A stretch of DNA of 64,000 nucleotides from Pieris napi. Taxonomy: Eukaryota > Arthropoda > Insecta > Lepidoptera > Pieridae. The position numbers and the translations under genes were made by a program. The DNA is taken from assembly GCF_905475465.1 (NCBI RefSeq), contig NC_062241.1, positions 4,960,001 through 5,024,000 of the forward strand, read 5' to 3'. Below, piece after piece: positions 47,220 to 58,090 of the stretch. Every line of letters starts with the position of its first letter. The first letter of the stretch is position 1. Below the pieces are notes generated by a model. That model was given only the letters and a program-made list of their open reading frames with translations. It did not search any database and was not told the origin of the DNA.

Positions 47220-48740
47220 ACTATTGGGCTATTTCCAGGTAATTGTCATTCAGAAATAAATTTATTATTTTAGACTCAAGTAACAAAACATTTAATGCAT
47301 AAAACTACGTAATTACTATACAAATTATATTCCCCAAGACGAACACGTCATGTTTTTTAAATATGGTTTTTAATTTATTTTTACTTCACTCACTATAATG
47401 TCGATTCAAACGTTACAATTAACATTGGATTACTTCATAAAGATGTCTATTAATAAAGTTTGCAATCAATATTTATAATAGTAAGTCATTAGTCTTTGTG
47501 TAATGAAAATTTAACTTTATTTTCTTAGCAATAAACAATTGATAGAGATCTTTGACATTTTAGTTATGTTTTTAATGTTTAGACGTTACCTTGTTACTGT
47601 TTATTTATATGGTTAATTGTGATGGGATGATAAGTATTTATTAATGAGTTGTCTTTAATTAACACAGCGAATGCAATTCTGACACAACGGTAAATAGATG
47701 GGGTATCTAGATTCTAATATTAATGGAGTTTTGTCGGTAATTTATTTATATCAATTGTTAAAGGTTATTCCAAAGTAATTTATTTTCATGCATAATTACG
47801 TACTACAATATAAGCTTTTGGCTGATTCTGCATATGAAAAATTACACAGACAAGACAATATTTTTACACACACAGAGCAATTATATTTACTATGAATGAA
47901 TAATTTAATTTTAAAATATTATAAATCGATAATATATTTGCGCGCCACCTATTGCCTGTATAAAGAAATGTAATGGTATTAGAACTATAAGTAAAGGTTG
48001 TTATCTTAGTTGAAGTTGTAGCCGGTAGATGGCATTAAAATCATGTTTGAGAAACTTAAAATCTGTAACGCGCGCCATCTATTGAACAGCAAATACATAG
48101 CACCTTGCCGCTGAAAGATATCTTTTTTATGACATTTTATTTAAAATAGCAGCCGCTAGATGGTACTAAATTAAATTTTAATTTCTTCGTGAGTCAGTTT
48201 CACTTTACGCACACTAGATGACAGGATTAAACACAAAATTTAGTAAAATTGATGTAGATTTCTCGTGATAAATTTTTATAAAAACCTTCTTCAAAAAAAT
48301 AAACCGATCTAATTGCACCATTTTCACTTAAGTTCTCATCTGTCTCTTTTTGCAGAGCGAATACACAATTTGTTAGAAAAAGAGGAAAGAATACTTTATA
48401 TAAAATAACGCGATTAGGATAATTTAGTTTTTATTAACGTACCTATGTATGTATTTCTTACTACCTACTGTATCAGAGCTCATATTGTACTATCAATATC
48501 AATACATTCTGAACACATAAGCCATTTTGTCTACACGCAGATGATGGAAAATAAATTCAAGTTGGCATTTAAAATTATTTAATTCTTAAAGTAAAAGGAA
48601 CATCATAATAACCTGGTTAAAATAAATTACATAGAAAAGCCAAAACATAACTCCAAATAAATATTTTTTTAAATTAGTAAATCGCTTTTTAAATACATTG
48701 TTATCACAAAATAATTATTTTAAAGATTATTCAAATACCA
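47220..48740. other. Repeat-poor intergenic segment
   Basis: No transposon recognised apart from the motif cluster listed separately (47942-48224). AT-rich with few frames. Candidate for conserved non-coding DNA upstream of spineless, on the ground of repeat poverty only. Confidence 0.3.
47942..48224. promoter_or_regulatory. Cluster of five (A/T)AGATGGCGC-type motifs
   Basis: Sites: GCGCCACCTATTG (47942), CCGGTAGATGGCAT (48022), GCGCCATCTATTG (48072), CCGCTAGATGGTAC (48153), ACACTAGATGACAG (48211). They lie 50-81 bp apart in mixed orientation. The shared core TAGATGGCGC resembles the CTCF core CCASYAGRKGGCRS with mismatches. Possible boundary or insulator element. Confidence 0.4.
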
Positions 48741-49085
48741 TGTACACGTTTACATAGCTTGTAATCATTTTTATGAAAACAACTGAGGTAGTGCCAGGCC
48801 GTGTCCATTGGTAGGTGAGCTGTCGTGTACAAACATTTGTCAATAATCTTTGTTATTTGAAGCCTCTCTGAAAAAAAAATATCTGTCATAATTAAGTCAT
48901 AAAAAGACAGAAAATTCTCCAATTATTACCAAGACTTGGCTGTATGGACTAAAGTCCTTTGCCTTTCCCATTAGGGATAAATTAATATCATCATCATAAA
49001 AAGATATCATGATATTAAACGATGCCATATAAATATATAATAAATATATAAACTCACCGCAGGGAAAGGCTAACAAAATAAAAAC

Positions 49086-49400
49086 AGAGTCAGGAACGTA
49101 GACATGAGAACAAGAACAAAACTCATAGACATTGTTACGCGAATAGACGCCCAAAAATGGAGATGGGCTGGACATTTGCTACGCCACCCCATTAACAAAT
49201 GGAGCAAGCAAGTCTCTCTGGCGACCAAAAGAGGTAGGGGTCGTCAAGTCAGGAGATGGGAAGATGACTTGAAACTGGCAGCGGGACCATTCTGGTTGAG
49301 AGCAGCAAGGGACAGGATCCACTGGAAGGAATTCTAGGAGGCTTATACCAAAAGGCACACCGAACTTAGGGAACTCTTGTAACCCTACGTTTAGGAATAA
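49086..49400 (+). pseudogene. RTE-like LINE ORF2 C-terminus
   Basis: Reads RNVDMRTRTKLIDIVTRID, WRWAGHLLRHP, RGRGRQVRRWEDDLKLAAG, RDRIHWKEF, then TAG where the family has Glu, and EAYTKRHTELRELL with a stop. The order KWRWAGH...GR..RRWEDD..AG is the tail of RTE-type ORF2 and parallels the intact element at 54181-58494. 5'-truncated with one nonsense codon in an otherwise open frame. Confidence 0.75.
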
Positions 49401-50900
49401 AAGGCTATATAAACCCAGGACCAATTAGCTACGCTCGTCGGGGAACTATCGTCGCTCCATCGATATTGACATCGTCAGTACCGGGTTTAGTGGGTAGGTA
49501 TAGTGCGGTAAAGTACGCAAAAGACAAGAATAATAATCGAACAATATTTAGTAGTTTAGATTCCTTTGAACTCTACAAATAACACTTTAGCATAAACTAT
49601 AAGGAGTAGTGGGTTTACGCCACCGATCTCATTTTTAATTATAATTTAATAGTCTCAACTCGGTCCAACCTCTCAAAAACTGTCTGAAACACTGTCAAAA
49701 GTCAAGGTGACACCTCGAACAGCCTGATTGGTCGAAACAATATTAGTACTTTTATCGTTAAATAATGGTTCCAAAGAATTAAACAATTAAATAAAACAAA
49801 ACAAATCAAATAAATTATGATTTTTAAAAGTAACAAGAAATCTCAAATTAACAATAATAATCAACGGTCAATTGAATCGATCATTTCATAACATTTCCCG
49901 ATAATCATAACATACGACTGAATATATAACATACGTTGACACACGATTATACAACACTTTTCTTCTTGTGACGCGGGATAAAAATCTTACCAAAACAATA
50001 GAGTTTTTCAAACTATTCTGTGTAATTTTATTTCTATATAGCCAGGTAAATTTTAGTGCGGTTTGGACTACAACTTCTAAAGTGTTTTAGCTGATTTTAA
50101 GATCGATTAGACCCTTTTAAAATAATTATTAGTACGAAAATGTACTTGACTTATTTGTTCGCTTCGTGTAGTTTAATTGATCAAAATGAAAAATTTAATA
50201 TGAAAATTTTTTTAATAAGCTCAGCTTTCTATTAAGCAACAAAACGCTATAAATTAATACACATTTTATCTTGTAAAAGTGCGTAAGATAAACCTGACCC
50301 AAGGAATAATAATTACTTTAACATGGTAGGTTTTAAATTTTACTCTATCTACAACAAAGAATAAAGGGTAATTGGGAATCAGCTAAAACTTGCCTTGGAT
50401 TTGCAAGCTAAGATTTGGGACCCAAAGTCTTGTGAGAATTAAATTTTCTACCCTAGAATGTGACAGTGAACTGAAAGTGGTCATGTTGAAACTTGAAAGT
50501 AACCGAGGATTTTGTTCGGCATGGAATGGACGCCCCACATTTTACATGGATAGGTGGGAAATGCTCAAATAATTTTCGCTTATTGATAAAAGATATGTAT
50601 TTTTGTTAATACAACCTTTGCCATTGAAGTTCTTCAATACTACGTCCTGCCTGAGAACTCCAGCCTCAGTCATCATGTTTAGTTTCTTCAGGTAACAGAA
50701 CGCCCAGTATTTCAGCGATGTTGAACGATGCTGGAAATTTCAAACTAGGACTAGTTTACTACAATTTACGAAACTGAGACCTCGGAAACTTCTTATGTCA
50801 GTTACATTCATAAGAACGTTAGGTATATTAACATAACATATTAACAGGAACATAAACTTTAACCGTTTTAAAGCGTCTTTACTTATTAAAGAGAGATTGA
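49401..50900. other. Intergenic, no gene recognised
   Basis: Short frames only. The 3' UTR of the LINE fragment probably extends to about 49440. Segments 50380-50560 and 50630-50760 are less AT-rich but match nothing I know. Confidence 0.3.
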
Positions 50901-50905
50901 ATTGA

Positions 50906-51205
50906 CAGCAGTTTTGGCCTAGTGGCTTTAGCGTGCGGCTCTCATCCCTGAGGTCGTAGGTTCGATTACCGGCTGTGCACCAATGGACTTTCTTTCTATG
51001 TGCGCATTTAACATTCGCTCGAACGGAGAAGGAAAACATCGTGAGGAAACCGACATGTCTTAGACCCAAAAAGTCAACGGCGTGTGTCAGGCACTGGAGG
51101 CTCATCAGCTACTTGCCTATTAGATTGAAAAATGATCATGAAACAGATTCAGAAATCTGAGGCCCAGACCTAAAGAGGTTGTAGCGCCATTGATTTTTTT
51201 TCTTT
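50906..51205 (+). mobile_element. tRNA-derived SINE (family A), plus strand
   Basis: A box TTGGCCTAGTGGCTTTAGCG, B box GGTTCGATTACCGG, CTGTGCACCAATGGACTTTC, then CAGATTCAGAAATCTGAGGC, GTTGTAGCGCCATTGATTTT and a T/C tail. The only full-length copy on the plus strand. Confidence 0.85.
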
Positions 51206-51743
51206 TTTTTTAAATTATTAAACCTCTGCGTTCGCACGTTAACTTCCCGGCTGAGCTCTAATGGTTTTCCTATCAAAGCGCGCAATTATTTTGTTATTGC
51301 TTAATCATACGGTAAATGAAAAAAAGATACTCAGAAACGATAGAAAACTGATCACTTTCTTGCCACGTCAAGGAAACAGTTGCAGAAATCTGAGGAAAAG
51401 GCCAATTGGTTTTGATTAGATTATGGCCTCAAATTTTTGTTGCATGCACACAAGCCTAACTTACCGGCAAGCTGAAATACCCAGATTTCATTTTCTCTAT
51501 ATGGACTTTATTTACTCTGGATTCCTTAGTACATTCTTCTATATAATCTACTTTTTTATGTACTTTAGGAATGCAGTCCGGAGGCATGCTAGCCATAGGT
51601 TGTGCGGTATCTGTCGAAGCTGCCTGCAATAGGAAAAATCACCATGTTTTCAGTATTAAGTGAACATACGACAACTTAGCATTTGGCAAGTATGTATATG
51701 TATTTTATTATAAAAGTTTTGTATACCACGAAAACCTCCGTAA

Positions 51744-52026
51744 GGGAGCGTTCAAGTATTACGTCACGCAATTTTTGGAGATTATGAACCCCCCCCCCCA
51801 TGTAACGCGCCGTAACGTTTTTCTGTACCCAATAGTAAAACGTTTCGTGACCACCAAAGTGACTCTTTATACCTAAAAGTTACCATTATGTGGTGTAAAG
51901 TACTCGAAAGTCGAAAATAATATTAACAATAACGCGTCATTCAATGCCCGCCCCGCATGGTAACGTTTTACAAAAGGACCTCCCCCCCTCCCAAAATTCG
52001 TTACGTAATACTTGAACGCTCTCTAA
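51744..52026. mobile_element. MITE with GGGAGCGTTCAAGTATTACG termini, copy 2
   Basis: Left end GGGAGCGTTCAAGTATTACG and right end ACGTAATACTTGAACGCTCT are inverted repeats, flanked by TA-containing DNA. The core is shared with 5517-5782. Non-coding. Confidence 0.75.
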
Positions 52027-52094
52027 TTCATGAAAACTAATCTTATCATGTGAATTTGACAACCGCTATTTAACTAATTTTCAGTTATGCTACT

Positions 52095-52470
52095 TAAGCT
52101 TAGGTTTCCTAGAAAAGCGGTGCCTTTATCTAACGGCCGTAATGTAACGTTGGGTGACGTCACTCATACGTTGTCTGTAAATAACATCGGAGTAGGTTTT
52201 CTAGAGAACGTCGAGTGTCACCGTACCGTCAAATAGCGGTGCTGTCATTTGCATGACGGGCGTCATAGCGGTGATAAACATTAGTTCAACGTTTTTCGCG
52301 TGTAGCGGTGCCCATATTTAATTCATACAATGAGTGGAAACGTGACTTGGACGAGCGAAAATGGTTGTTTTTTTGCATTATGTTAAAAAGTAAAGACGGC
52401 CGTTATTAACAACCGTAAAATGACGGCCAATATATTATATACGGACAATAGACGGACAATTTCGACTGAT
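52095..52470. repeat. Region with iterated AGCGGTG and ACGGCC motifs
   Basis: AGCGGTG at 52116, 52235, 52267 and 52304 (same strand). ACGGCC at 52133, 52396 and 52423. ACGGACAAT twice at 52441 and 52452. Composition is less AT-rich and includes TGACGTCA (about 52157). May be a transposon with subterminal sites or a host regulatory region; no TIR proven. Confidence 0.4.
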
Positions 52471-52489
52471 TTAACTAGTTATTTAAAAT

Positions 52490-52985
52490 AATAATAATAA
52501 AAGCTTCTTAACATACATTCAAACACTTATTATAATTTATCATCTATATAATACTATTACTTCCGTGATATCTTTATGCTCTTTTTTTGCAAAGGCTTCC
52601 TACAAATCCCGCTTTCTAGCTTTTTCCAATCTGAATTTATTTTCAATCTGATCAGAAAATGGATAAACCTTTCCACCTTCTAAACTGTATTTCTCTTCTC
52701 CTTTTATTGTACCACGAGCACCGGTTTAATATTTTGTAGTCCCATTTTTCTGTTTATCCAAATGCTTTGCCCATTTCCACTTAAGTTCATTTATTTTCAT
52801 TGTGATCTGCGACCTTAGTTGTTCTTCTTTATTATATCTATTATTCTCTTCCCTAACATACATCGTTTCATCAATAATTTTTGACACACCCGTACTTAAG
52901 TGAGCGCTCCAGCTTGGGATACCATATGTTACGACCGGAAGTACACAAGTTAAGTAAAGCTTCCTTTTAATTGGCATGTTCGTTT
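52490..52985 (-). pseudogene. RTE-like LINE RT/C-terminal remnant
   Basis: Minus strand reads MPIKRKLYLTCVLPVVTYG, IPSWSAHLSTG, then after a deletion SQITMKINELKWKWAKHLDK. The first block follows the RT thumb of RTE-type ORF2 (compare KRKVFNMCILPCLLYGCQTW in the 54181-58494 element). The second is its C-terminal zone. Internal deletion and 5' truncation. Confidence 0.65.
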
Positions 52986-53097
52986 CCTTTAGTTAGTATT
53001 GCATACAATTATTGGTATAATACAACCATGAAAATATACTACTAATATTTTCACTGTAATATTTCAACGTTAAAGCTGAAAATTTAATTTTAATTTT

Positions 53098-53284
53098 GTT
53101 CCATTCGGTGTCGAGGCCCTTGGTTCGTGGGGTCCTAGCGCTATGAGGCTTTTTAAGGAAATAGCAAAATGGTTAGTCGACATCACAGGAGACCGAAGAG
53201 CTGGCAACTACCTCGGACAAAGAATAAAACTAGCAATTCAAAGGCGGAACGCTGCCATCTTTGGAACCTTGCCTAACGGGACTC
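53098..53284 (+). pseudogene. C-terminal fragment of a nuclease-like retroelement protein
   Basis: Reads VPFGVEALGSWGPSAMRLF, KEIAKWLVDITGDRRAGNYL, GQRIKLAIQRRNAAIFGTLP. Same protein family as 20484-20825, which has the preceding RPDG...VWDATCVD block. Ends at the family C-terminus (GTLP). No start region; a relic. Confidence 0.6.
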
Positions 53285-53377
53285 TTATAATATATTTTAA
53301 GGTTAGTTATTGTATTATGTTGTATTAATTTATGTTAGCTTTAGTTAGTTAACATAAGTTATAATAAAAACGATTAC

Positions 53378-53670
53378 GCCCGTCACAGACTTAGCTATAA
53401 TATATATTAATATACCGTACTATAATATATATTATAGCAAGCTACCACACACTGAGAAATATATATTTTGCCTTCATTTAATTGATGTCTTGCTATACCA
53501 TAATATATAGTAATATGCAATAATGTATATTACGGTATCGCTTGGTGACGTCACAGAAATATGTATTATAGCTGAGTGTGCGGTCACGCGAAAATTAGTA
53601 AAGAAAATATATAGTAATATGCCTAGCCATAAAAATATTAATATATATTATAGCCAAGTCTGTGACGGGC
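53378..53670. mobile_element. MITE, GCCCGTCACAGACTT termini
   Basis: About 36-bp TIRs starting GCCCGTCACAGACTT(A/G)GC are inverted with one mismatch. The interior is rich in ATATAT(T/A)ATA palindromes and includes GGTGACGTCAC. Target duplication unclear. Non-coding. Confidence 0.7.
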
Positions 53671-54337
53671 TTTAAACTGTGCCTTCCGTTGTTAGTAAAT
53701 CTGCTATCCAACAGAAAGAGTTTTTCAAATCGAACAAACAAATTTAGCCAAACAAACTCCAAATACAACTACGGTACTACAAATAGAATTCGTAAAACTT
53801 TACCCGAACACAAGCAACGAAGAGAAGCAAAACTACACCCGTTGGAAACTCCATATTGTTGAAACTCGAGCTGCAATGACCACATCTACCGAACACAAAC
53901 ACACGACTGATGTCAACTTTATTGAAAGAGGTAATTCAATAGCAAACATTTAGTCATAACTACCATTCATACAACCACGATGTTTTAATTATTTATACGC
54001 CTCATTGGTCATCCCTTTTTTTATTAGATACCAATTGTGGAGAATGTATCAGAATAATTTTGATCTTAAGGTAATTTTACCTTTAACACGAACTGTGACT
54101 CCCGTATCTCAAAATTCAATACAATTTTGACGTACGGGATTTCTTATATTTATTAAGAAGATTTACAGCTTATAACTATAAAATAAATAAATAAAATAAA
54201 AATAAAAAGCCTTTATTGTTGTTAACAAGTTTTACACAAAGTAGTTTCGTGTGCCTAAAATTACTTATGACTACTATCTAAAAAACACATTTTGACTATT
54301 AACTAGAGTTTAACTAATATACTAAAAAAATTTATAT

Positions 54338-57300
54338 TTATTGACTATCGGCAAACGGTAGTTCGGATACAACTTGTCTTCCGACAAAGGCCTCCTCTAA
54401 AGCTCTCCAGTCTTTTCTCATTTTTGCGGTGCGAGTCCATGTTGAACCCGCTATTTTCTGAACGTCATCCTCCCATCTCTTAGCCTGTCTTCCTCTATGT
54501 CTCTTTCCGTCTAAAGGGTACCATTCTGTGATAAGTTTTGTCCATTTTTCTTGCTTTTCTCTCATCATATGCCCTGTCCACCTCCATTTCAGCTGTTTGT
54601 ATGTTGTGTATGCATTCTTAAACTTGGTTTTACTTTTGATGTCTATTAATTTTTCTCGGTCTTTTCTTTTGACACCTAATGTACTTCTTTCTATGCTGTT
54701 TTGACAAACTTTAATTTTATTTGCTAGATGTTCTGTCAATGCCCAAGTTTGACACCCGTATAGTAAACATGGTAGAATGCACATATTAAATACCTTCCTC
54801 TTTTCTTTCCTAGGCATATCTTTGTTCTTCATCACTTCACTGAGTGACCAATATCTTTTCCAAGTATTGGTAACTCTTCTTTCAATCTCTTTTTCCATGC
54901 AGCCTTCAGTAGATATTAGCTGTCCTAAGTATACATATTCCTGTACGTACTCTATTTGCTCATTGTTTACTTTTATCGTGTCTGTTTGTGATGAGTTTGT
55001 CATGATTTTTGTTTTATTTAAATTCATCGATAGTCCAGCTTTGTCACTTACATCTGCTAGTTGTTGCAGCATCATTTCTAGTGATCTTGAATTTTCCGAG
55101 AATATTATTAAGTCGTCTGCAAAGCGTAGGTGGCTCAAGTTTTCACCGTTTATGTTTAGTCCCTCATTTGTCCAGTCTAGGTTCCTAAATATTATTTCCA
55201 AAACTGCAGAAAATAATTTGGGTGAGATAGGGTCTCCTTGGCGTACACCTCTCATGATAGGGAATTCTTCGCCTATAGTTTGTAACTTAACTTGCGCAGT
55301 ACTCTTGGTGTATACATTACGAAGTAATCGTATGTATTTTGTTTGTACACCCTGTATTTTTAGTGCATCCCAGATATACCCGTGTTCTAGTGTGTCGAAT
55401 GCTTTATTGAAATCGACAAACCCTAGGTAGTAGCTTTTGTTGTATTCTTTATATTTTTGTAATATTTGTCTAAGGGTGTGTATATGATCTATGGTTGAAA
55501 AATTTCGACGGAATCCAGCTTGTTCTTTGGGCTGATTCTCTTCAAGAATATTTGTAATCCTCAATAGTATAATTTTAGAAAATACCTTATAAATATTAGA
55601 CATTAAGCTTATGGGCCTGTAATTTGATATATCTCCTTTGTCACCTTTTTTGTGTAGTAATATAATTGTAGATTTAGTCCAATCCTCTGGAATATTTTCC
55701 GTTTTAATAATTTCGTTAAATATATTTGTAAGCATTGGACCAATTACTGGTGATGTAATTTTCAGTATTTCATTTGTTATGAGGTCTGATCCTGGAGCTT
55801 TATCATTCTTTTGTGTACTAATTGCTTTTATGGTTTCTTCGTTTAGTATTTCAGGTATTTCCTCTTCATCGGTAGATGCATCATATTCTCTTACCACTTG
55901 TCCCAACTTTTGACTATGATATAAATTTCGATAAAATTCTGTAGCAGCTTTTAGTATCTCGGGTCTCTTCTCTGTAATTTTACCATCCTTCTTTTTTATA
56001 TTTAGTATCCAATCCTTTTTTCGATTTAGTTCTTTCAGTGCCTTTTTTATTCCTCCGGTTTTTTCTATATAATTCTTCATAGTATTAGATCGTTTCGTTT
56101 TTCTTTCGTTCCGTAGTTCTTTGCTTATACTTTTGCTTATTTCTGCGATTTTTCGACGGTTGTCTTTAGTTTTCTTTTCTTGTAGTAGTTCCTTACGTTT
56201 CAGTAGTAGTTGTTTACTTTTGAGTGAGACTTTCTTCTTGCTGTTTGTGTTTACTTTTCCAGGTATAGTTTTTAGTTGGTTTAGTAGTTTGTTGTATTTT
56301 TCTTGTATTGATACGCCTTCTTTACTGTCCATTGATATTTGTAAATTATTAAGTAGGACTTCTGGTTCGCCTTTGTATTGAATAACTGCGTATTTATTAT
56401 GAAATCGTCTTGTTTTCTTAGGGCGTATCCCTGTCAGTGTAGCTCGAACCATTCTATGGTCTGTATTAAAATTTAAGTTATGTATGACCGACACATCTTT
56501 GAATATTTTTCTATTGTTAGTCATAATAAAGTCGATTTCGTTCTTATAAAGGCCGTTCGGTGAGATCCATGTCCATTTATTTCTTAATTTCTTTTTATAA
56601 AAGCTATTTAGGATACTTAGTCTGTTTTGTAATGAAAAATTGACTAACCTTGTTCCATTTTTGCTTCTAGTTCCAAACCCGTAGCTTCCTATACTAAGTT
56701 CTTCTCCGATATTTTGTGTACCGATTTGGCCATTAAAATCTCCCATTATTATGACGTTTTTATATGCAGTTTCAATTGTATTTTGGAGGTCTTCGTAAAA
56801 TTTCTCGATTTTTGTTATGTCTTCCTTTTTGATAGATTCCGTCGGTGAATACGCCTGGATAATGGACCAATCTTCTTCTTTTTCTATATTAAGTTTAATG
56901 TTGAGAATTGCGATACGTTCAGTTATTCCCCTTATTTCTTCTATTTTGTTTATAAGATGTCTTTTAATCATGAATCCTATTCCATACATACCCGGCGTCT
57001 CTCCTTTATGATATAATATATACTTTCCATGGTCTTCTATATGTTCTCCAAATCTTCTCATTTCGCTGATCCCTATAATATCCCATTTTATTTCTTGTAT
57101 AGCTAGTTCAAGTTCTTCAAGTTTTTCGGGTGTTCTAAGAGATCGACAGTTGATGGTTGCTATTTGAATATCATTCGTTTTCTTTTTAGTGTGAGTATTG
57201 ACGTTGACGTTATTTTTAACCTTTAGAGGGTCGTGGTCATTTTCCCCCACGATGACCAGTCGGCTTGGGGGAGCGTGGTGTTTTGTACTTGTGTTGTTTA

Positions 57301-57340
57301 TATTATAGGTATGTCGTGTTTTCCGTTTACCGATATTCAA
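54338..57340 (-). CDS. LINE ORF2: endonuclease / reverse transcriptase
   Basis: About 1000 residues. AP-endonuclease domain at about 57-300: TINCRSL 62-68, GISEMR 90-95, MGDFNG 199-204, IDFIMTN 269-275, TDHRMV 293-298. RT at about 550-790: SNYRPISLMSN, FVDFNKAFD (catalytic Asp 643), GVRQGDPISPKLF, FADD 740-743. The C-terminus has KWRWTGHMM and RWEDD..IAGSTW. It nicks chromosomal DNA and reverse transcribes element RNA. All key motifs are present. The frame begins TTG and the first ATG codes for Met94, inside the endonuclease, so there is no normal start. It is in the same frame as ORF1, one stop (UAA) and one codon downstream, pointing to readthrough or reinitiation. Most similar to RTE-type elements. 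Confidence 0.9.
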   Translation of the reverse strand: MNIGKRKTRHTYNINNTSTKHHAPPSRLVIVGENDHDPLKVKNNVNVNTHTKKKTNDIQIATINCRSLRTPEKLEELELAIQEIKWDIIGISEMRRFGEHIEDHGKYILYHKGETPGMYGIGFMIKRHLINKIEEIRGITERIAILNIKLNIEKEEDWSIIQAYSPTESIKKEDITKIEKFYEDLQNTIETAYKNVIIMGDFNGQIGTQNIGEELSIGSYGFGTRSKNGTRLVNFSLQNRLSILNSFYKKKLRNKWTWISPNGLYKNEIDFIMTNNRKIFKDVSVIHNLNFNTDHRMVRATLTGIRPKKTRRFHNKYAVIQYKGEPEVLLNNLQISMDSKEGVSIQEKYNKLLNQLKTIPGKVNTNSKKKVSLKSKQLLLKRKELLQEKKTKDNRRKIAEISKSISKELRNERKTKRSNTMKNYIEKTGGIKKALKELNRKKDWILNIKKKDGKITEKRPEILKAATEFYRNLYHSQKLGQVVREYDASTDEEEIPEILNEETIKAISTQKNDKAPGSDLITNEILKITSPVIGPMLTNIFNEIIKTENIPEDWTKSTIILLHKKGDKGDISNYRPISLMSNIYKVFSKIILLRITNILEENQPKEQAGFRRNFSTIDHIHTLRQILQKYKEYNKSYYLGFVDFNKAFDTLEHGYIWDALKIQGVQTKYIRLLRNVYTKSTAQVKLQTIGEEFPIMRGVRQGDPISPKLFSAVLEIIFRNLDWTNEGLNINGENLSHLRFADDLIIFSENSRSLEMMLQQLADVSDKAGLSMNLNKTKIMTNSSQTDTIKVNNEQIEYVQEYVYLGQLISTEGCMEKEIERRVTNTWKRYWSLSEVMKNKDMPRKEKRKVFNMCILPCLLYGCQTWALTEHLANKIKVCQNSIERSTLGVKRKDREKLIDIKSKTKFKNAYTTYKQLKWRWTGHMMREKQEKWTKLITEWYPLDGKRHRGRQAKRWEDDVQKIAGSTWTRTAKMRKDWRALEEAFVGRQVVSELPFADSQ

Positions 57341-57343
57341 TTG

Positions 57344-58090
57344 TTATTGCTTATTATCTAATGAGTTTGAGGGGAGGGAATTGCTTCTAGTTCGCATTAA
57401 ATCAAAAGCATTTAATCTGTTGGCGTTCGATGGCATGAAGGTTTGTTGTTTCCTTGGTTGATTATTATTTTCTGGTGATGTTGATGTTTCTCTTCTCCGT
57501 TTTCCATTGCTTGTATTGCTTTTTCCTTTTATTATTATTTTATCGAATTTTAAGTATGCGATATTTCCTTTCTTTCTCTCCTCTATAAGTTGTGGCTGCA
57601 GTGTTTTCCTTTTCTCCAGCACTTCCTTAGTATAATCTTCTGAAATGTATACATCTTTAAGATTTTTCTTCATTTTCATTATTTCGTTCTTTTTCCATTC
57701 ATTCACGAAAGATACCAAGGTAGGTCTTGACTTATCACCTGCTTTTCCAATGCGATAGATGTTATTCACATCGTGATCTTCAATATTTATGCTTAAGTCG
57801 GTTTTAAGAACTTTTTTCACTTTTTGTAGTAGTTCTAGGTTAGAGTTTTCGTCCTCTTTTATACCAAAAACTATTAAATTATTTTGTTTCTTAGCTCTTT
57901 TTAAGGTTTCCAGGTCTTTCTCGACGTTTTCTAATTTTGTTTTTAGGATTTTATTTTCTGCTATGATAGGTTGTAACTTTTCATCCATTCTCTCCATTAT
58001 TTTGTTAGTTATAGAAGTTTGTAGCTCCGTGGTTTGTTTTTGCATTTCATTTTTCACTTTGTCAAATAAAAGTTGAAATTGAACATCCAT
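57344..58090 (-). CDS. LINE ORF1: coiled-coil RNA-binding protein
   Basis: 248 residues from an ATG at 58090. Residues about 10-70 are heptad-rich and charged (coiled coil likely). About 70-195 read KKQNNLIVFGIKEDE, IYRIGKAGDKSRPTLVSF, LKDVYISEDYTKEVLEKRK, resembling the RRM-like plus C-terminal domain of LINE ORF1 proteins. A basic GKRRRE stretch at about 198 precedes a Ser/Asn-rich tail ending DNKQ. Such proteins coat element RNA as trimers. The stop UAA is followed by CAA UUG and the ORF2 frame without a shift. Confidence 0.85.
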   Translation of the reverse strand: MDVQFQLLFDKVKNEMQKQTTELQTSITNKIMERMDEKLQPIIAENKILKTKLENVEKDLETLKRAKKQNNLIVFGIKEDENSNLELLQKVKKVLKTDLSINIEDHDVNNIYRIGKAGDKSRPTLVSFVNEWKKNEIMKMKKNLKDVYISEDYTKEVLEKRKTLQPQLIEERKKGNIAYLKFDKIIIKGKSNTSNGKRRRETSTSPENNNQPRKQQTFMPSNANRLNAFDLMRTRSNSLPSNSLDNKQ

